From the NCBI GenBank assembly GCA_911728455.2, contig OU452223.1, positions 12,112,174 to 12,176,173 on the forward strand: 64,000 nt of DNA, read 5' to 3'. The stretch is from Marthasterias glacialis. Taxonomy: Eukaryota > Echinodermata > Asteroidea > Forcipulatida > Asteriidae. A program made the translations under genes and the position numbers. This document shows positions 38,001 to 53,000 of the stretch, in pieces. The notes beneath the pieces are model-generated. The model was not told the DNA's origin. It saw only the letters and a list, made by a program, of their open reading frames with translations, and searched no databases. Numbering within the stretch: the stretch's first letter is position 1; each line of letters begins with the position of its first letter.

Positions 38001-41000
38001 GTTTAACCATGCAATGTATGCATCCTCAATCATAACCGGTAATTTGAGTAGATTTATTTGATTTTACCGAGATGATTTTTACATTGTCTCATGTGGGTTC
38101 ATAGATGGTTTCTTTGTGTTGCATATTTGATTCTGTAGTTAACTGAACGTCACATGAGACATGTAAGACATCAGTAGGAACCAATTACACGGAGCTGTTA
38201 AGCAAGTGTGTTTAAACATATTGGCTCGAGCGCTATTAAACTCCTGATTCCAACACACTTTTTGAAGCCTCCTGGAGGCAGGCATGTTTGAGTTGTGCTT
38301 GGCTGAGGAACAAATTTGTTTTTCGCAGAACGTACTTGTGTAATTATGCAGGTTTGCGTTACGAACTGAAGAATTCCTTCAATATATAGATTATTTAATG
38401 CATTTTAAAGAATAAAAGCGCTCGTAGCCGTGCAACAGCCATGCCAAATTTAAAACTTTTTCATTAGTTTGTTCACAAACCCGGATTACCCAGGCGGCTT
38501 CAAAACACAGGGCAAGTTAGCGCTCTTGTCAAAAATAAAAAAGCTCTACGAGAGAAACAGCCCTAACAGCACAGAGTACACATTTCGATGTAATTCAACT
38601 TAATTCAATTCAACTCAAATAACTTTTATTTCCACACTATCATTGTTTTGATTTGCACCAAGTGTTCACAAGTATTTACTCAACTATTTAACTTATTAGA
38701 TGATTTGTTTATCACCAAGCAGCTCCATGAAATTGGGAACAGATATTAATAATAAAAAAAAAACAAGCACCAGACTATACCAACCCATGTGCCTACCACT
38801 ATCTCTCTTGTATGGTAACCTCTTTCTCATGATTTAGGAAATAGGACCCACTACAGTTCCTTGAGGAACACATAATCATTTTTTGATATGGTCAATTATG
38901 ACCATATTTTTCATCGTTTATTTTCAGACTGTTTTTTTTTTTTTTTTTTTACTTCTTTTTTATCTGTTAATCGTTTTCAATTTGAAAAGATTGAAAGTGA
39001 AATAAAATAGACATTGAGAGATGCAGTTTAAAATATAATTTAAAAAAAAAAGTAATTAAAAAAACGGATGATGGAAGATATGTGAGTAGTATGGGCTGGT
39101 GCTTATGTTAAATCAAGTATGATTTAGTACATGTACATTGTACATGTATGTCGATATTCTGAATTGAAATTTGAAACCACCTTATCAAGTTTTTAAAACC
39201 ACCTTATCAAGCTTTTAAAAGCTTAAGTTCACGCTGAATGTTTTATTGGACATGATCTACTTCAGAAAAACGAAGATCTTTTGCATATATCATATGGTTG
39301 TATAAGGTTTCTGATATCTGGACATGAAAGAATAGCTCAGAAAATCTCAATAACAGTAGATGAGAAAGGCAAGAGGAAAAAAAAACCTAACAATAAAACA
39401 AAATATGCACAAGAGTGGTTTGGTACAGTTTGAAAAAAAAAAAAAAAAAAAAAAAAAAACAGACATTAATTTTGCATTTTGCCTTTCAGAATGATGAATA
39501 TACGACAGTAGTGCATGTATATGTACGAATTCCACCTTAAAAAAAAAAGATGTAGACCTGTACATGCCTAATTAACAACACACTGTCTCTATGATGTTGG
39601 CCGATACAGTAATTCCCGCTCATTTTAATCCCCCACTTGACATTTTAAGCAGTAAATGACGTCCATATGAGGGCAAAGTCTGAAAGGGCAGGATCAAATT
39701 AACTTGTGGAGTCAAATCCTTTATTAATTTTAGACTCGAGAGCCGGGAATTCATTTGGTCAGGACATCGTGACAAGACACGATGGCATATGGAATCAGGA
39801 AGTGAAAGACAGGGTTTAACTTCAATAAAAGTTACTTTTGTGTGCGTAAGGCAAATAGGTTTACTTGTCCATGCGGATGTAAAAGACAAACATAACCCCC
39901 CCCCCCAAAAAAAAAAAAAAAAAAAAAAAAAAGGTAATAATAATTTTAAAAGCCCTCCCCCCCCCCACCCACTGAAAGAAAAAGAAGAAAAATTAAATAA
40001 AAGGAATAAAAGAAGAAACTTATAGGACTAGTCATAAGTTGGGACCAGTCTTAAGTTAGGACTATTTTTATGAAATCCAACCCAGGGCCCTACCCCCCCC
40101 CCTGAAAAAAACAATAAACAAATACTAAAAAAATTATAATAATAACAAAATTAAAGGATTAAAATTAGAAAACCAGGCACCCATCTCTAGGCCTCCAAAA
40201 ATCAAACAAAAGAAAAAGGCCAAAATACAAAGATGAAATACTTCATTTTGTCTGTGTTTGAGAAAATGTCGACTTTATGCAGCAAATTTGACATTTTCTG
40301 TATTAATTTTTATTTGATTCATGTTTTCTTTAGAAGTCATTATTACTAAAAAAAAATTTCCTGCACTTTAATCACCCTTTGAATAAACTCTAGGAAGAGG
40401 AATTGTTCCATAGGGTATGTCATTGTCTTTGACATCTGTAGATTTGACAAAAGTAACTTTTACTGATTTGAATAGTACTCCACATTATGCACTTGTAGAG
40501 ACAAAAGAAAACCTGTAATATGGCCCTGTGAAGGGGCCTTTTTGAAAGCCCCAGCTCAACATTGGTAAACTGACTAAATGCTTCCATTCTTTGCATAAAT
40601 TTTAATTCAAAATCACTTTATTCACACAGTCCTAAAGGAAAACAATTAAAAAGTCTAGACCGGTGCTCCAGATGATGGAGACACACAGGACATAGGCAAT
40701 TCAAAAACAATTATTAAAAATATTAAAAAAGATATTTGTACTAAAACCAACCTGTGAAAATGTCAAGCTCATTTTGTTGGTTTATTTGCGAGAAAACATT
40801 AAAAATGCATTCAGAATTTTGTTCCCATTCCTGTAGGCAGAGTTTTCATCTCACTGAGACGAAAAGTAATTTTGGACCTTATTTCATGTATTATTTAAAA
40901 ACAATAACACTTCAGGCAGAAAGTTTTCTACCATCATTATCTGTATACCATGTTAGGTTTAGGTAAATCTGTGAAAATTTATGTTTCTCTTCTTAACCAA

Positions 41001-44000
41001 TGTTGAACTGGGGGCTTTAAGTGCCCGTCATATATTTAGCTTCAGATTTGATATTAAACCCTTCTCTGAAGTGACTGACAAACCCAGTATAAGATTTGCC
41101 TGCTGCATGTTGTACAAGAATTCAAAACCCCTGCACGGAGCCTGACTACTACTTCCTCTGCTTTAACTCAACTGAAAATAACCAACAGAGCTGGCTGGGT
41201 TTCTCCCTCCATTCCACTTCCAAAGGGGTTTTGCCACAGTGTTCTTACATATCCCTCGCTGGAATTAGAACACCCAGAATTGGGATGTGGATGTTCCATT
41301 GCTCTGGGGTGAAATTTTTTTTAAAAAACAAGAAGTCAATTTATTAATTTTTAACAATTTGCCTGACTTTTCTTTCCCATGGTTTTGTTTATTGCTTACC
41401 AAAAAAGATCAATTTTTTTACTTGATAATAAACAGACTTTGAGCGATAAAAGTAATATTGCATATTCCTGCAAAGTTTTGTTTGCTTCACTCCCCCTGAG
41501 AAGAACGAAACATTTTGAACGCTGTGGTAGACCCATCCTCTCTCCTACAGGTACACAGGGCTTCTTCTTCAGACTCCGCCTCCGCCTTCGCCTCATCTCC
41601 TGCTGACGCCCGCAGCCAGCACATTAATGGCCTTCCCACTTCCACTTAGCAACTTCTTCCCCGTGCAATCATAGAATTACCAAGCTGGATTAAACTGGGA
41701 TTGCAAAGCTAGTGTTATTAATAAGTACCATTGTCTGATCTGTTGCTATCATCTTATGCTGTTGTTGTTCTTACTTCATAAATCAATAATTCAACTTGTG
41801 ATACACCCCAAGCTATTTATCTAATTTTTTTCCTTCTAGACAAACGCTTGAGTGTGGGGCTCGTGTTTAGATTCACACCACCTCAAACTTTGGAGTCCAT
41901 TTTTTTCAAATGATTAAGCTTTCGTCTGTTTTGAAATTTGATGGGTGATCAAAAAGTCCATCAACTCAAAACCTTTGCATTGGTGTGGCTTATGAGTGTG
42001 TTTAGATGTTACAATATTATGCCCATTCTGTTGGTTTCATTTGTTTACTTGTTGTTTTCGTTTGATTATTTGTGTTTTCTTTTGTTTACTTGTTGCTTTT
42101 GTGTACCATGTTACTCTAAATGCTAACAGGTTCTTTTCATTACAGTGTATTTTGATGAATATGTTTTCTTTTTTGATGTAGTCGTTGTTTTTATCTGTAC
42201 TTGTATTATTTTTCCCCAGTGTCGTTTTAACATCAAATCCGTTTGTCCTTGTGTTGTTTCCTCGCTTTTGTTGATGTCAAATCAGCTTTGCTTTCAGTCC
42301 CACATCTTACTTTAATTGACATTGGTCTGTCCTCATGAATTTAATTATTTGCCCTTGTATATTTCTCTTGTCTATTTGTCCGTTTTTAATCTAGTTTGTT
42401 TTCTGTTTTTGTTGTTGTTGCAAGTCTTTAAATCTCTCGCTGTAAGTGGTAGTTAATCATTTAACTCTTACATTAGGGACATGGTATATCATGGCTAATG
42501 AATTGACGCATTTTCAAGATTAAGAAGTAGCTTTTCAAAACCTAACTTGTAGTCAAGTTGGCAAAAGTACCGATAATCTTCAGGAAAAAAAATTCTGGAA
42601 GTGCAGTCAGAATAATTATGTTAAGTTTGTAAGCATTTCTTGTATTTATCATACAGTAACAAACCATACAAAATTGCTCAGTTACAGAAAGCTTGCTAAG
42701 CACAGAAAATCTTGCTTATCAGATCCAGGTTACCTTTTAGAATTGCATGTCACTGGTATCCTGCATTTCTTGCTGAGCAGGTAACTGTGTAAAGCAATAG
42801 TCTTGCCCGACACATTTTTATGAAATTAGGGCATGAATGTTATTTACTTCATTCAACTTTTTCAAGTAAGTTTGATGATATTTTTTAATGACAAGGAGAA
42901 AAAAAAAAAGAAAAAAAAAATTGAAAAAGCATCCTCAAAACCAATGCTGCACCATCTCTTTAAAAGAACAACGTAACCCAATTTCATTATGCAGAAAATG
43001 TTTGCTTAATAATTTGCATAACGACTAATCAGGGAACCAGCCATACCTGATGTCAACACATGACTATTTGAGATGGTTATAACAGGCATGCAACTTTTCA
43101 GTGGATCAGACGATTTCCTCATTTTTGGGTTTCTCCACTGATCAGTAGATTTCCTCATTTCTGGTTTCTCAGCTGTGCCATTGAAAATTGAAAACACATT
43201 ACAAAGTCTTGCTGGGGCTGAAACATTCAGCTCTTTTTTTTTTGACAAACTGAAGTTGCATGCCTGTTATATAAGGCCTGTTTCAAACGTCACATTCTTG
43301 CCGTGTTGGATTAAAATTATTTGTTTTCGGCAATAGCGGCAGTGGTTTCAAACGTTGTGCTTCAGCCGAACTATACCAAAAGCATGCCAGTGCATGTCGA
43401 GCTATGGTTGAGCTAAGCCTCTGCCGCGCCGAAATCCAAAAGTGGTTTCAAGCGTCCCGCTCCTGCTTTGTCGAATCCAATATTTGAATTGGACACGGCC
43501 AGAGCTCGACGTTTGAAACGAGCCTAAGTATGTATGTTTTGAGCACACTAATCAATAACTGAAAATTGTATTCGATATCACTTAAAGTAATGGCCATCTT
43601 AAATAATATTCTGTGTTTTGAAACAAACGGGCATGCTGTTATCACACTTTAGCAAGTTAGTCCACTCTGTAGATGATGTGCATTATATAGTATAATTGTC
43701 AGATTTAAAGATACAGGCTCGTCATCGTCATCACCCGTCGGCTGTTTTCATGGCACGGAAGATCATGTACATGTTTGTGTACACACATACAACAAGTCGC
43801 CTTTCTCACGGCAAGAAATACCCAAAGCTATTTTTTTCCCCGATGAGCCTGTATCTTTAAGCATAAAACAGGGCATCCTTCCTGACGGTTAGGGGAAAAA
43901 AACAGGATGTCCTTCCAGATGGTGTGTGCTTGCATTCTGTTTTTCATATGATGACAAGTGATATTACAGGTCACGTCGTATTGAACAGGACTCGTGATTC

Positions 44001-47000
44001 CTGGCCAAAATCAACTTCATGTTAAATGAATACGTTGTGCATACCGGCTGGAAAGCAAAAACAAACTGATAATGGCAAAACTTTCTAGATAAAGGGAACA
44101 TCTATATGATAACTGGGAATGGTTAATTGGTTTCTATCGAATATATTTCAATGACAGTTTAAATGCAATCTTTTCGTTATTGTGATATATCTTATTAAAG
44201 ATATAACTCACCAAGATAAGAATACCACCTGATTTTTTTTTTTTTTTTAAATAAACTGTTCCCGTTCATACATCATTTCAGAACATCCTGTAGATTATTC
44301 AGTAATTTTTATATTATTCAAATTAAGATGTTTTTGTTTATCTTTGGCGCATATGCATTAAAATTATTTTCTTACAATCGGCTTAAATATTTATAACTGG
44401 AGTCATGGTCTAAGTATTACATACGCACCACATTAAAACACTATTCACCATGTATATTACGTTGTGTGCCTGGTGGGATGCAACGAAACTTAGCGGAGAA
44501 AGGGTGCAAGCAATTCATGTGCAAATTTGTGTTGGTCAAGAATACTGGGTGTATATGTTTGATCGGTTTTCTGCCATTCATAAGTCCATTATAGGAAGGT
44601 TAAATTCTGCATGGGAATGGGAAAATAGTTCTTCTGAGTAATTATACCAACAGAAAATGTAACAATAATGCCATATTTGTTTTTGTCAGGGGCCATTTTA
44701 TTGCTTGTGACCTTCTGTTACTGTAATAAGCACTTTGTGTGCCTGGAAGAAGGGCTTTGAGACTTTCGCCTTTCTTCCGGGCAAACGTCCATCAGTACAT
44801 TTTTTTCTTCGCTTACATGTAGGTGAAAACAATCGGGACAATGTTAATTTGGTTAAACTCTTACAGAACTCCAAGCTCATTACATTTGAAACATACAGCC
44901 ATATAAACCATTTTAATATTTTTTTTAAAACGTGTTAAAGATGTATTTTTCATTAAATAGCATTACATCCATTTGTTCCTCTGAAAAGATGAGCTAGCTT
45001 ACATGAAAATAATTGGGCTACACCAAGTTGATTAACACGGCACCACACTTCGCAAAACCTTAACACAGAAATCTGAACTCAAAATCACTGAAAACCTAGT
45101 CATAGAACTTGTTGTGATAGATTTGTTTTTTAAAATAATCTTTTCATCCGTTTTCCCCCTTAATAGCTGAATTGGGTCGTGTCTGTGATGATCAGTGCGC
45201 CCTCATTGGCTGCTGGGGACCAGGTCCACAACAGTGTGCACAGTGCAGGAATGCACAGATTGATAACACTTGCGTGCAAGCTTGTGACAGGTTAACCCAG
45301 TAAGTTGATTCCAACCACCATGCTGAATAAAGAGAGATTTAATTAAAAAAAAGGAGATTTGTAGTAGAACTTGGGCTTTCTGAATTAGCAGCTGTGGCTG
45401 ATGATGGATGATCAACGTTAACATGCGTTGAAGCAAAGGCTGCCCTTAGCAACAGCCGGGACTGTAGCTGCCAATTCTCTAAACTTCTTGGAAATTCCTG
45501 GTGTATTTAAAGCAAACATTATACAGCGCAGAAGACGCAAGATGGGGAACTCTGGCTGAAATGTGAAATCCCACTTGATGCCATTTCAGCAAGTAACTCT
45601 ACTGATACAACAATAGATCAGTGCAGAGAATGACCATTGCTGTCAATGGGAAACAAAACATTCACTTGCTGAAGTGGCGCCCATGCGTATTTCACGTTCC
45701 AACATGTGATAAAGCTTGCGCCTTCGGCGCTCTGTAATCTTCGATTTTAAGTTAATTGTATGGATTGTAACTCCATAAAGTAATGTGACATTTGGACACA
45801 CGAACCTGTCTTCATAGTCCGCAAACTGCCAGAGGGCTCTATTCGTTTATGTAGACTATTGCACCTCTTACCGCCCAGATCGAAAAAGATTACCGTTTTC
45901 ATGAAGTAATGAATTTGTACCACATCCAAAAAATCCTTGTTTGGAGAAAATCGCATTAGAACTGGAAGTATTTTTCAAACTGCTGTTTTGAAGACTGCTT
46001 ACTATTTTTTCTTTTAAATTTTACTACCAAAATAAAGCTGACTTCTTCATTCATACAGAACTGTCAATTTGTTTACAATATTACAACTGTGTTGATGAGT
46101 TATTAATTCCTAAACACCATCACTTAGTGGGGAAAAAAAGGAGACAAGCATGCAGAGCACTGTGTTTGTACACAGCGCTCTGAGAATTGTCACTTTGTGA
46201 GATTGCTAAACTTAAATAGGTTATCAAATTTGTCACTTCGTGAAAATGCAAAAGTCATACCAAGCATGTTTGGCATCAAGCCAGCGTTATGTACTTCAAT
46301 GGAGAAAGTGGCAAATTTTGATTCGTCACTGGCAAATCAAGTGATTCACCGGTCATGCTAATTAGTGTACTTGCGTAACTATTACGTGTTAGGTCCTGAA
46401 ACTTGCTGAAAATATTAACAGCACTGAGTATGTTAAGATCTTGTACATAAAATGAATTGCCAAATTTTGAGATTTCTGACACATTCTTCACTTCGTGAAA
46501 AACGTGACGAAATGATAGCGCCTGCGAACACCATCTATGGGTGAGTGATGTAAGGGCGGTGGTTGAGTAACAAGAAACTGAATAATAAAGTCTTGTACCG
46601 AGACTGGTTTGAGAATAAATGCTATTAAAATTTATTTATCAAACAGGAAGTTCAGATTTGTTTTCTTAAGTTTTCTAGCTTAGATTAAAGAAGAGTTCAG
46701 GTGAGATAAAAAGCACTTGTTGTTTCTTTGTAGGTATGTTCTGTCAGAGGGCAATTCAAATAAGCCAACCATTTGTGCCTATTGTGATGAACAGTGCCTG
46801 GGCAGTTGTAGTGGAGAGGTAAGGACTGCTCCATTTCACAAAGACCTAAGATGCGTAACAATCTTAATTGCGTAGCAAAGTGTGATGTCACAAAACCAAT
46901 CACTACAGCAATACTGACAACTCGTCTTAAGAGGAGTCTTAGTGCTTTGTGAAATCGATCCCAGAAGTAACTTTTATCTATTCTGCCCTTATTTCCGTAT

Positions 47001-50000
47001 CAGGTATACTTACAACAGGGTGTATTCAAGAAAGTTTCACTACAATACCATGTCATATGCACCGTTTGTGAATGGTTTCCTGCTCTATTTCTGCGCAGCA
47101 GAAAATTGTTCAAATCGGGCCCAGCTGCAGGTCCCAATGCCGTATAGCTGTTAAAGCTCCAACATTTGCTAAGCATACGACAATTTTGCTTACTGGGAAA
47201 CAGTTACCAACTGAAATACCCTGTCATGTGCACAGATTGTGACTGTTTTCCTCCCTTTTATTTTCCTAAGCAGAAGTTTGTGAAGCAATATTTTCTGCTT
47301 AAGCAGCCACATGAAACTTGACCCTGATCAGTCGATTTCTTCTTTTTTCCTTCTTGTTTTGGTGCCATTGAAAACTGGAAAAACACTGCAAAGTTTTGTG
47401 TGAAATTGCGTGTCTGAGTTTACACGTTTCACGCAACTTTTTTCTCGTTCAAGTAAATCCGACAAATAAATATTGTTGTTTTTACCAATAGTTTATAATT
47501 TCTTTAAAATTACTTTACACATCTGGTTTCCCCCACTTCTAAACAATGTTACTTCGTGAAAATAATCATATTAAAACTTAAATTCACCTGCCCGAATGAC
47601 CCTTGCCATAAAATTCCACAGGAGACTGTGGAGACTAAGTCCTAAGCACACAAGCCATGGGGTTTCCTGATAATACCAGCTGTACAAACAGAACAAACCC
47701 ATGCACCCAATGCTAGCCTGGAAGGTATACCGGTAGTACTCTGTGGCAGTCTGTGGTACCAGTGTATAGGAGGGTTTTAAACTTGACACTGTCTTCTGTT
47801 TGTTTCTTCAAGGGACCACAAAATTGTACAGAGTGTAAGAACGTGAAGGATGGTCCATTTTGCCGATCTGAATGCCCCATCATGAAGTACCCCGATGAGA
47901 ACAAGATCTGTCAGCCTTGCCATAGTAACTGCAAATTGGATGAGGGGTGAGAATGAGTTAAAAAACTTACCTTATCTATAAAAAAAAATTAAAAAAACTA
48001 ATTAAACAGATTTCTTGTCATTAAAGAGGAGCTTTTTGAGGTCAAATTCAGTTTTGTGATGCGCTCATTTTCAAACAGAAAAGAGTCTGTACACAGGGGA
48101 TTTGTTTTTAGTTCATTCCTGTATTTCCCTAATATTCAATCAAAATGGCAATGAATTTGACCTTTAGACTAATAAAAACAGTTCCTGTGTGGAATGTACC
48201 CACCTGTTTATTTGTTGATATCCAATGACGTCATGTTTCAGAATTTGCTCTGAAAGAGTATCAAATAAAATGACATTTTACACCTTGTGAGGTTGAACAA
48301 CAATTTTTACATTTTTTCCCCCACTTTCATAATGACACTATCTATCGGAAAATGAGTGCATCACAAAACTGGACCTGAGATCCCTCTATACATTTTTTTT
48401 TTTTAAAGACAGATTTCCAGTTGTTAAATATTATATCGAAAAAGACATGGAAATGATTCCATAAAGTTGCAGAAAACAAAGCTCAGAAAAATTTATTGAG
48501 TTATTTTATTTTATTTTGACCATTGCCAGTCATATGTTGTATTTTCACACGTGTTTCCCCCCCCCCTGATTTCCAGGTGTTCTGGACCAGACAATATAGT
48601 TGGGCAAGGAGGTTGTAATACTTGCTACCAAGTCAAGGTCGAGGATGATACAGTCGTAAGTTACATCCCAAAAGTCAAATACTAACAGGAATTCAGGAAG
48701 ACATTCTCTCCTTTGTTGTCTCTTTTTCCATCAAAGATTTTGATGTTTTTTTATCAAACTATTTATTTTTAAGATAGCAGAACACTTCTGAAGGTCCTTT
48801 TTAAAACAATTTTAAGGCTGGTTTGTAGTCGGTCGCATGACGGTTGCACGGCAGTAAAATTGGCCCCCCGACACTGTTTATGTTCGAGGCTTACGCCTCA
48901 GAGACCAGCATTCACAGCGTCCCACGATTATCATCGCGCGACCAACTATAAACCAGCCTTTTAAAAGTAATATGCCATACATTATAAAGTACAACTGAAG
49001 ATTTTGATCAATGGATGAAGACTGGAGCAGACTAGTTGAAATGTTGAGAAGAAAACCAACTGGCTCTTTCCAGAGCCACAACTTCTTGAGCATCCCCCAG
49101 CTCAGAACCCTTGCCCCTCCCCCTTCAGCCCCACCAGATGAGATCAAAGAAAAGAAACCATGAATGTCGATTAGCACTGTCAAAAATCCTGTGGCAAAAA
49201 TAATACTTTTATTCAAAGTAGTTTGCGATCTTTACAACCCAGTCATTAAAAAAAACAATGGTAGGAAACTCTTGCACGATCAGAATTTCCAGTGAGTGCT
49301 GGGTTTGGGCCCTGCAAGTTCAGCTGTGATGGATTAAGGAATTAAATAAATGGCCAAGTGACGGAGGAAAATATTGTGCAATGCCATGAGCGTCAAAATT
49401 GGTTGATACCTGCACTATGTAAAATGGCCATCAATGTCAAACATCATCAGTATTTGTTAATGTTATTACATATTGGTCATGTGACAGAGAATAAAGTCAG
49501 TATTCTGACAGTGTTAAGTCATATCAGCCTGACTGGTCACAGTATATGAACACTGTTCCTACCGAAGCCAATGTAGCACTCATTGCTACATTACAATAAG
49601 CATTCATTATTAACTGCCTTGCAAATGAGCATACCTCCAACAAACTGTCTACAATTGGAAAGAGCACATAATTCTCTTTTAATGTAATATATATTTTGCC
49701 ATGTTTTCCATCTGATACCAATAGCAACGAGAGTATCAAGAAAGACATCAACTTATTGTTCATTTATGAGTTTTCTCGTAGTTAGGCGTTTGCAGTCTTT
49801 GTTCATTCTACCACTAGAAATGAGAAAATAAAGAAAGACACTAACTTATTGTTCATCTACGGATTTTCCCGTAGCTAAGCATTTACTAAGCGTTTTGGGG
49901 TTCTGCGGGAAATCTCATAGTTACGCAGTTATTGGTTAACTTGAGTAAATACTGGTCCCAATTTCATAGAGCTGCTAATATTATGCTTACCAGAATAAAG

Positions 50001-53000
50001 TTTATTAGCCAAAATACCATTTCTTATGTACAGTCTGCGGTATGAGCCTGCTCAGTTTTGCTTAGCAGAATGTTGTTAATCAATGTTTTCTGCTGAAGCA
50101 GCTCTGAGAAATTGGGCCCTGGACTCTGCTGTGGGGAAAGTTAGTGCTGAACTTTCAATAAGACAGATCCATTAAGCCCCGCCCCCTAAACATACTGACC
50201 AATCACAGCATGGGCTACATCACCACCGTACCCATGGACATCCAAATGTACGTCTCTTCAATGCCACATTGCATGACATGAACATGCTTGCTGCAAGTAC
50301 GCGCATGCATGTTTACATTTTCCAATAGGATTTTATCGTGTTGGACTTTTGGTGGCTCAGCCAAGGCTGTGATGGTCAACACGTAAGGGGGCGGGGCTTA
50401 ACGGATCTGTCTATTTAAACCTGACACCATGCAGAGTTGTTTTCCCGCCATTTTTTTTTTTTTTCACTCACTGAGATTCTGTTGAGAGTCTCTGAACTCA
50501 GCCTGCCTTACAATGCTATATAAAGCATCATATAATAATGAATTCATGCTAGTGAGCCGTCTAACTCCTCAATAATTAACTGACCTTTTTTTTGTGGTAT
50601 CATGCTCATTATTCCCCGCTATGCCATCCATACCAGACATCACCTCTCTCGGTAGGTACTTACTGTAGAGAATGCATTAATAAATTAATGACAATTTTTT
50701 TTTTATCTACGTGTAGGGTAAAGATTAACATTGTCTTGGCTGTACTTGCTGGGAGCCAATGTAGAGTGTGTTGTTAGTACAGGCGTGGATCCAGTCACTT
50801 TTACCAGGGAGGGGTCTAAAAAAATGACGAGGCTGAGCGGTCTAGCCCACCGCATTCAAGTTCTGGTGGCTGAGTCATCACAATGTCAGAATGTGGGTTC
50901 GAATCTCGGTCCCGGCACGTGTGTCCTTGAGCAAGACACTTAACTATGATTGCTCCTTGGCGTTTGTGTCCGAACTTGAGGATCCTGCCGAGTAATGAAG
51001 TAGAAGTAGAAAATGAAAGTTAGAAGGAACAAAAATCTGAAAAAGTAATTGGAAGGTCGGGATAATTATTAAGGAATTTGCGTCTGTAGCAAGATTTGGG
51101 AAGGCGCAAGTTTAAAATTTACAAAAGGAAAAAGATTGTTAAAAATAAATAAAAATAGGGAGGGGTTCAGACTCCCTGGACCCACCCCATAGGTCCACGT
51201 CTGGAATAATATCGCCAACACCTCACATTATTGGAGTACTTAAAATCTTAAAGTGATAAATGTTTTTTCATTTGGACAAGATTCTACGTTAAAGACAGTA
51301 CAAATCACAAGTCATCATTTTGTTTTACAGACAAAAGATAAATGATCTGTAATTGACATGTGGTATAAGTAGTTATTTGTAAATAAAATATCAAATATGG
51401 ATTCTGTAAAAAGAGTGTGTCAGTCACTCTTTGTTGGAATTAACATGATTGTGAAAAAAAAAAATTAATCTACTGAAGAAAAAAAAAATGATAAACTTAA
51501 CATAGTGATACTGTGGAAAGTAAGTAACTTCAAAACACAAACAAATGCACCCACTGACACCCCAACGTACAAACAAGCAAGATAATCAGAGCCAAGACAA
51601 TGTTTGTCAAGATGATTTTAAGACCCAGAATGTGGAGTGCCTGCATCTTGAGACGCCTGCAGTTGTTTCGAACCGTACCTGTCTACCTAGATCATTTTCA
51701 ACAAATTCCCCCCCCCACCCGTCTTTTGTTTAATCCCTCCTAAAGAAGTGAAACACTCAGTGGGGATTGATGGTGCTTCCAGAAGAAAGTTTCAGAAAAA
51801 GTTTGGGGGACATTTTGAAGGTGACCAAGTCCAGTGCCTGAGAAATGTATGTAAAGGCAGTGGGAGATTTTGGGGAACACTAGAGGGCAGCAGACTTACC
51901 TGGTAAATCCAATGTTCTTGGAAATGTGCCCATGCTCAGAACTATGCAAACAAGGGAAAATGACCAGGTAAATCTGCTGCCACCTAGCATTCCCAAAGTC
52001 TCCCATTGTGGCCGCTTTGACATTCCTGGCATGTACTTATTATAAGATTTTCAGAGGAGTTAAACTGAAAATTACCCAAGCCTTATTGTTCAGTTAAGGT
52101 TTGTTCTCATGAATTATTCATGTGTTAAAGTTTGTTTGTTTTTACCTTGAAGACAAAAGTACATGATTGGTAAAAATTTACCAAAATCGTAAAAAAAAGA
52201 AGAAAAAAACAAAGTTTTAAACTGAAAGCTCACTGATTATAAAGTTCATACTAGAACCAGTGTCCAACTTGAGATGCTGGCAAAGTTGACCAAATAAATT
52301 TTGAAGACCCCAAAATTCATCATTGCTTACTTGGATTGCCAAAATCAGTATATGCCAGATATGAACGTGCACAAATACCTTAAAAAACATAAACTTGTTT
52401 CCCCCAAAAAAAGCTTGAACAATGAAATTTGATCTCCACAGGTTGCTTGCAGAGTGTGTTTATTGAAAACTAGAGGATTGCAATTAATTGACTCATCCCA
52501 AAAAACACAGATGGTTTTGCCTTGAACTCCTGCATTTTGTTAACTCTATTGATGAAGAAATGTTAACAAAAGGAACTAACATATGTACTAATCATGCCTG
52601 ACATTACAGCATGCAGTGTTTACCCGGTAGACTTACAAGAAAACATCATTTACCATTAATACGGCAACATACATAAAGCATGAATTCATGAACTTAGGCA
52701 GCATGGTCTTGCATTTTGTAGGAATATATAAACCTCTACTAACGCCATAGTGTGATGATAACAACAATTATTATTGTCATAATAACCCTGCCCCCCCCCT
52801 CTCTTTTTAAAGCACTCTGATCTGTCCATCTTTAACATCCAACACAAGGAGGGATCAAGATGGATTTGTTATTTAGAATTACATCTCACTGTGAATTATT
52901 AATCGGTACTATAAAGCAGTTTCCTTTAGACAGCCCCCAAAAAAGAACTTTCAGTTAAATAGAACTAATACATCTGGAATGAAGAAATTTACTCAAAGGG

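Larger units (their letters stand above)
35068..45166 (+). other. Largest intron (between exon 11b and exon 12)
   Basis: About 10.1 kb with no further exon-11-like copy: I looked for LCY-containing frames bounded by AG and GT and found none. It contains A-rich and C-rich runs (39431-39459, 39896-39931), MITE-like elements at 40544 and 43705, a foldback at 43275 and a foldback fragment at 42676. The rest is unique-looking AT-rich DNA. Such an intron could hold splicing control sequence for the exon pair, but nothing specific is visible. Confidence 0.6.

Noticed and set aside
41096-41347. 83-residue plus-strand frame in intron 11.
   Set aside because: Not similar to L-domain or cysteine-rich segments, and no flanking splice sites of suitable phase.
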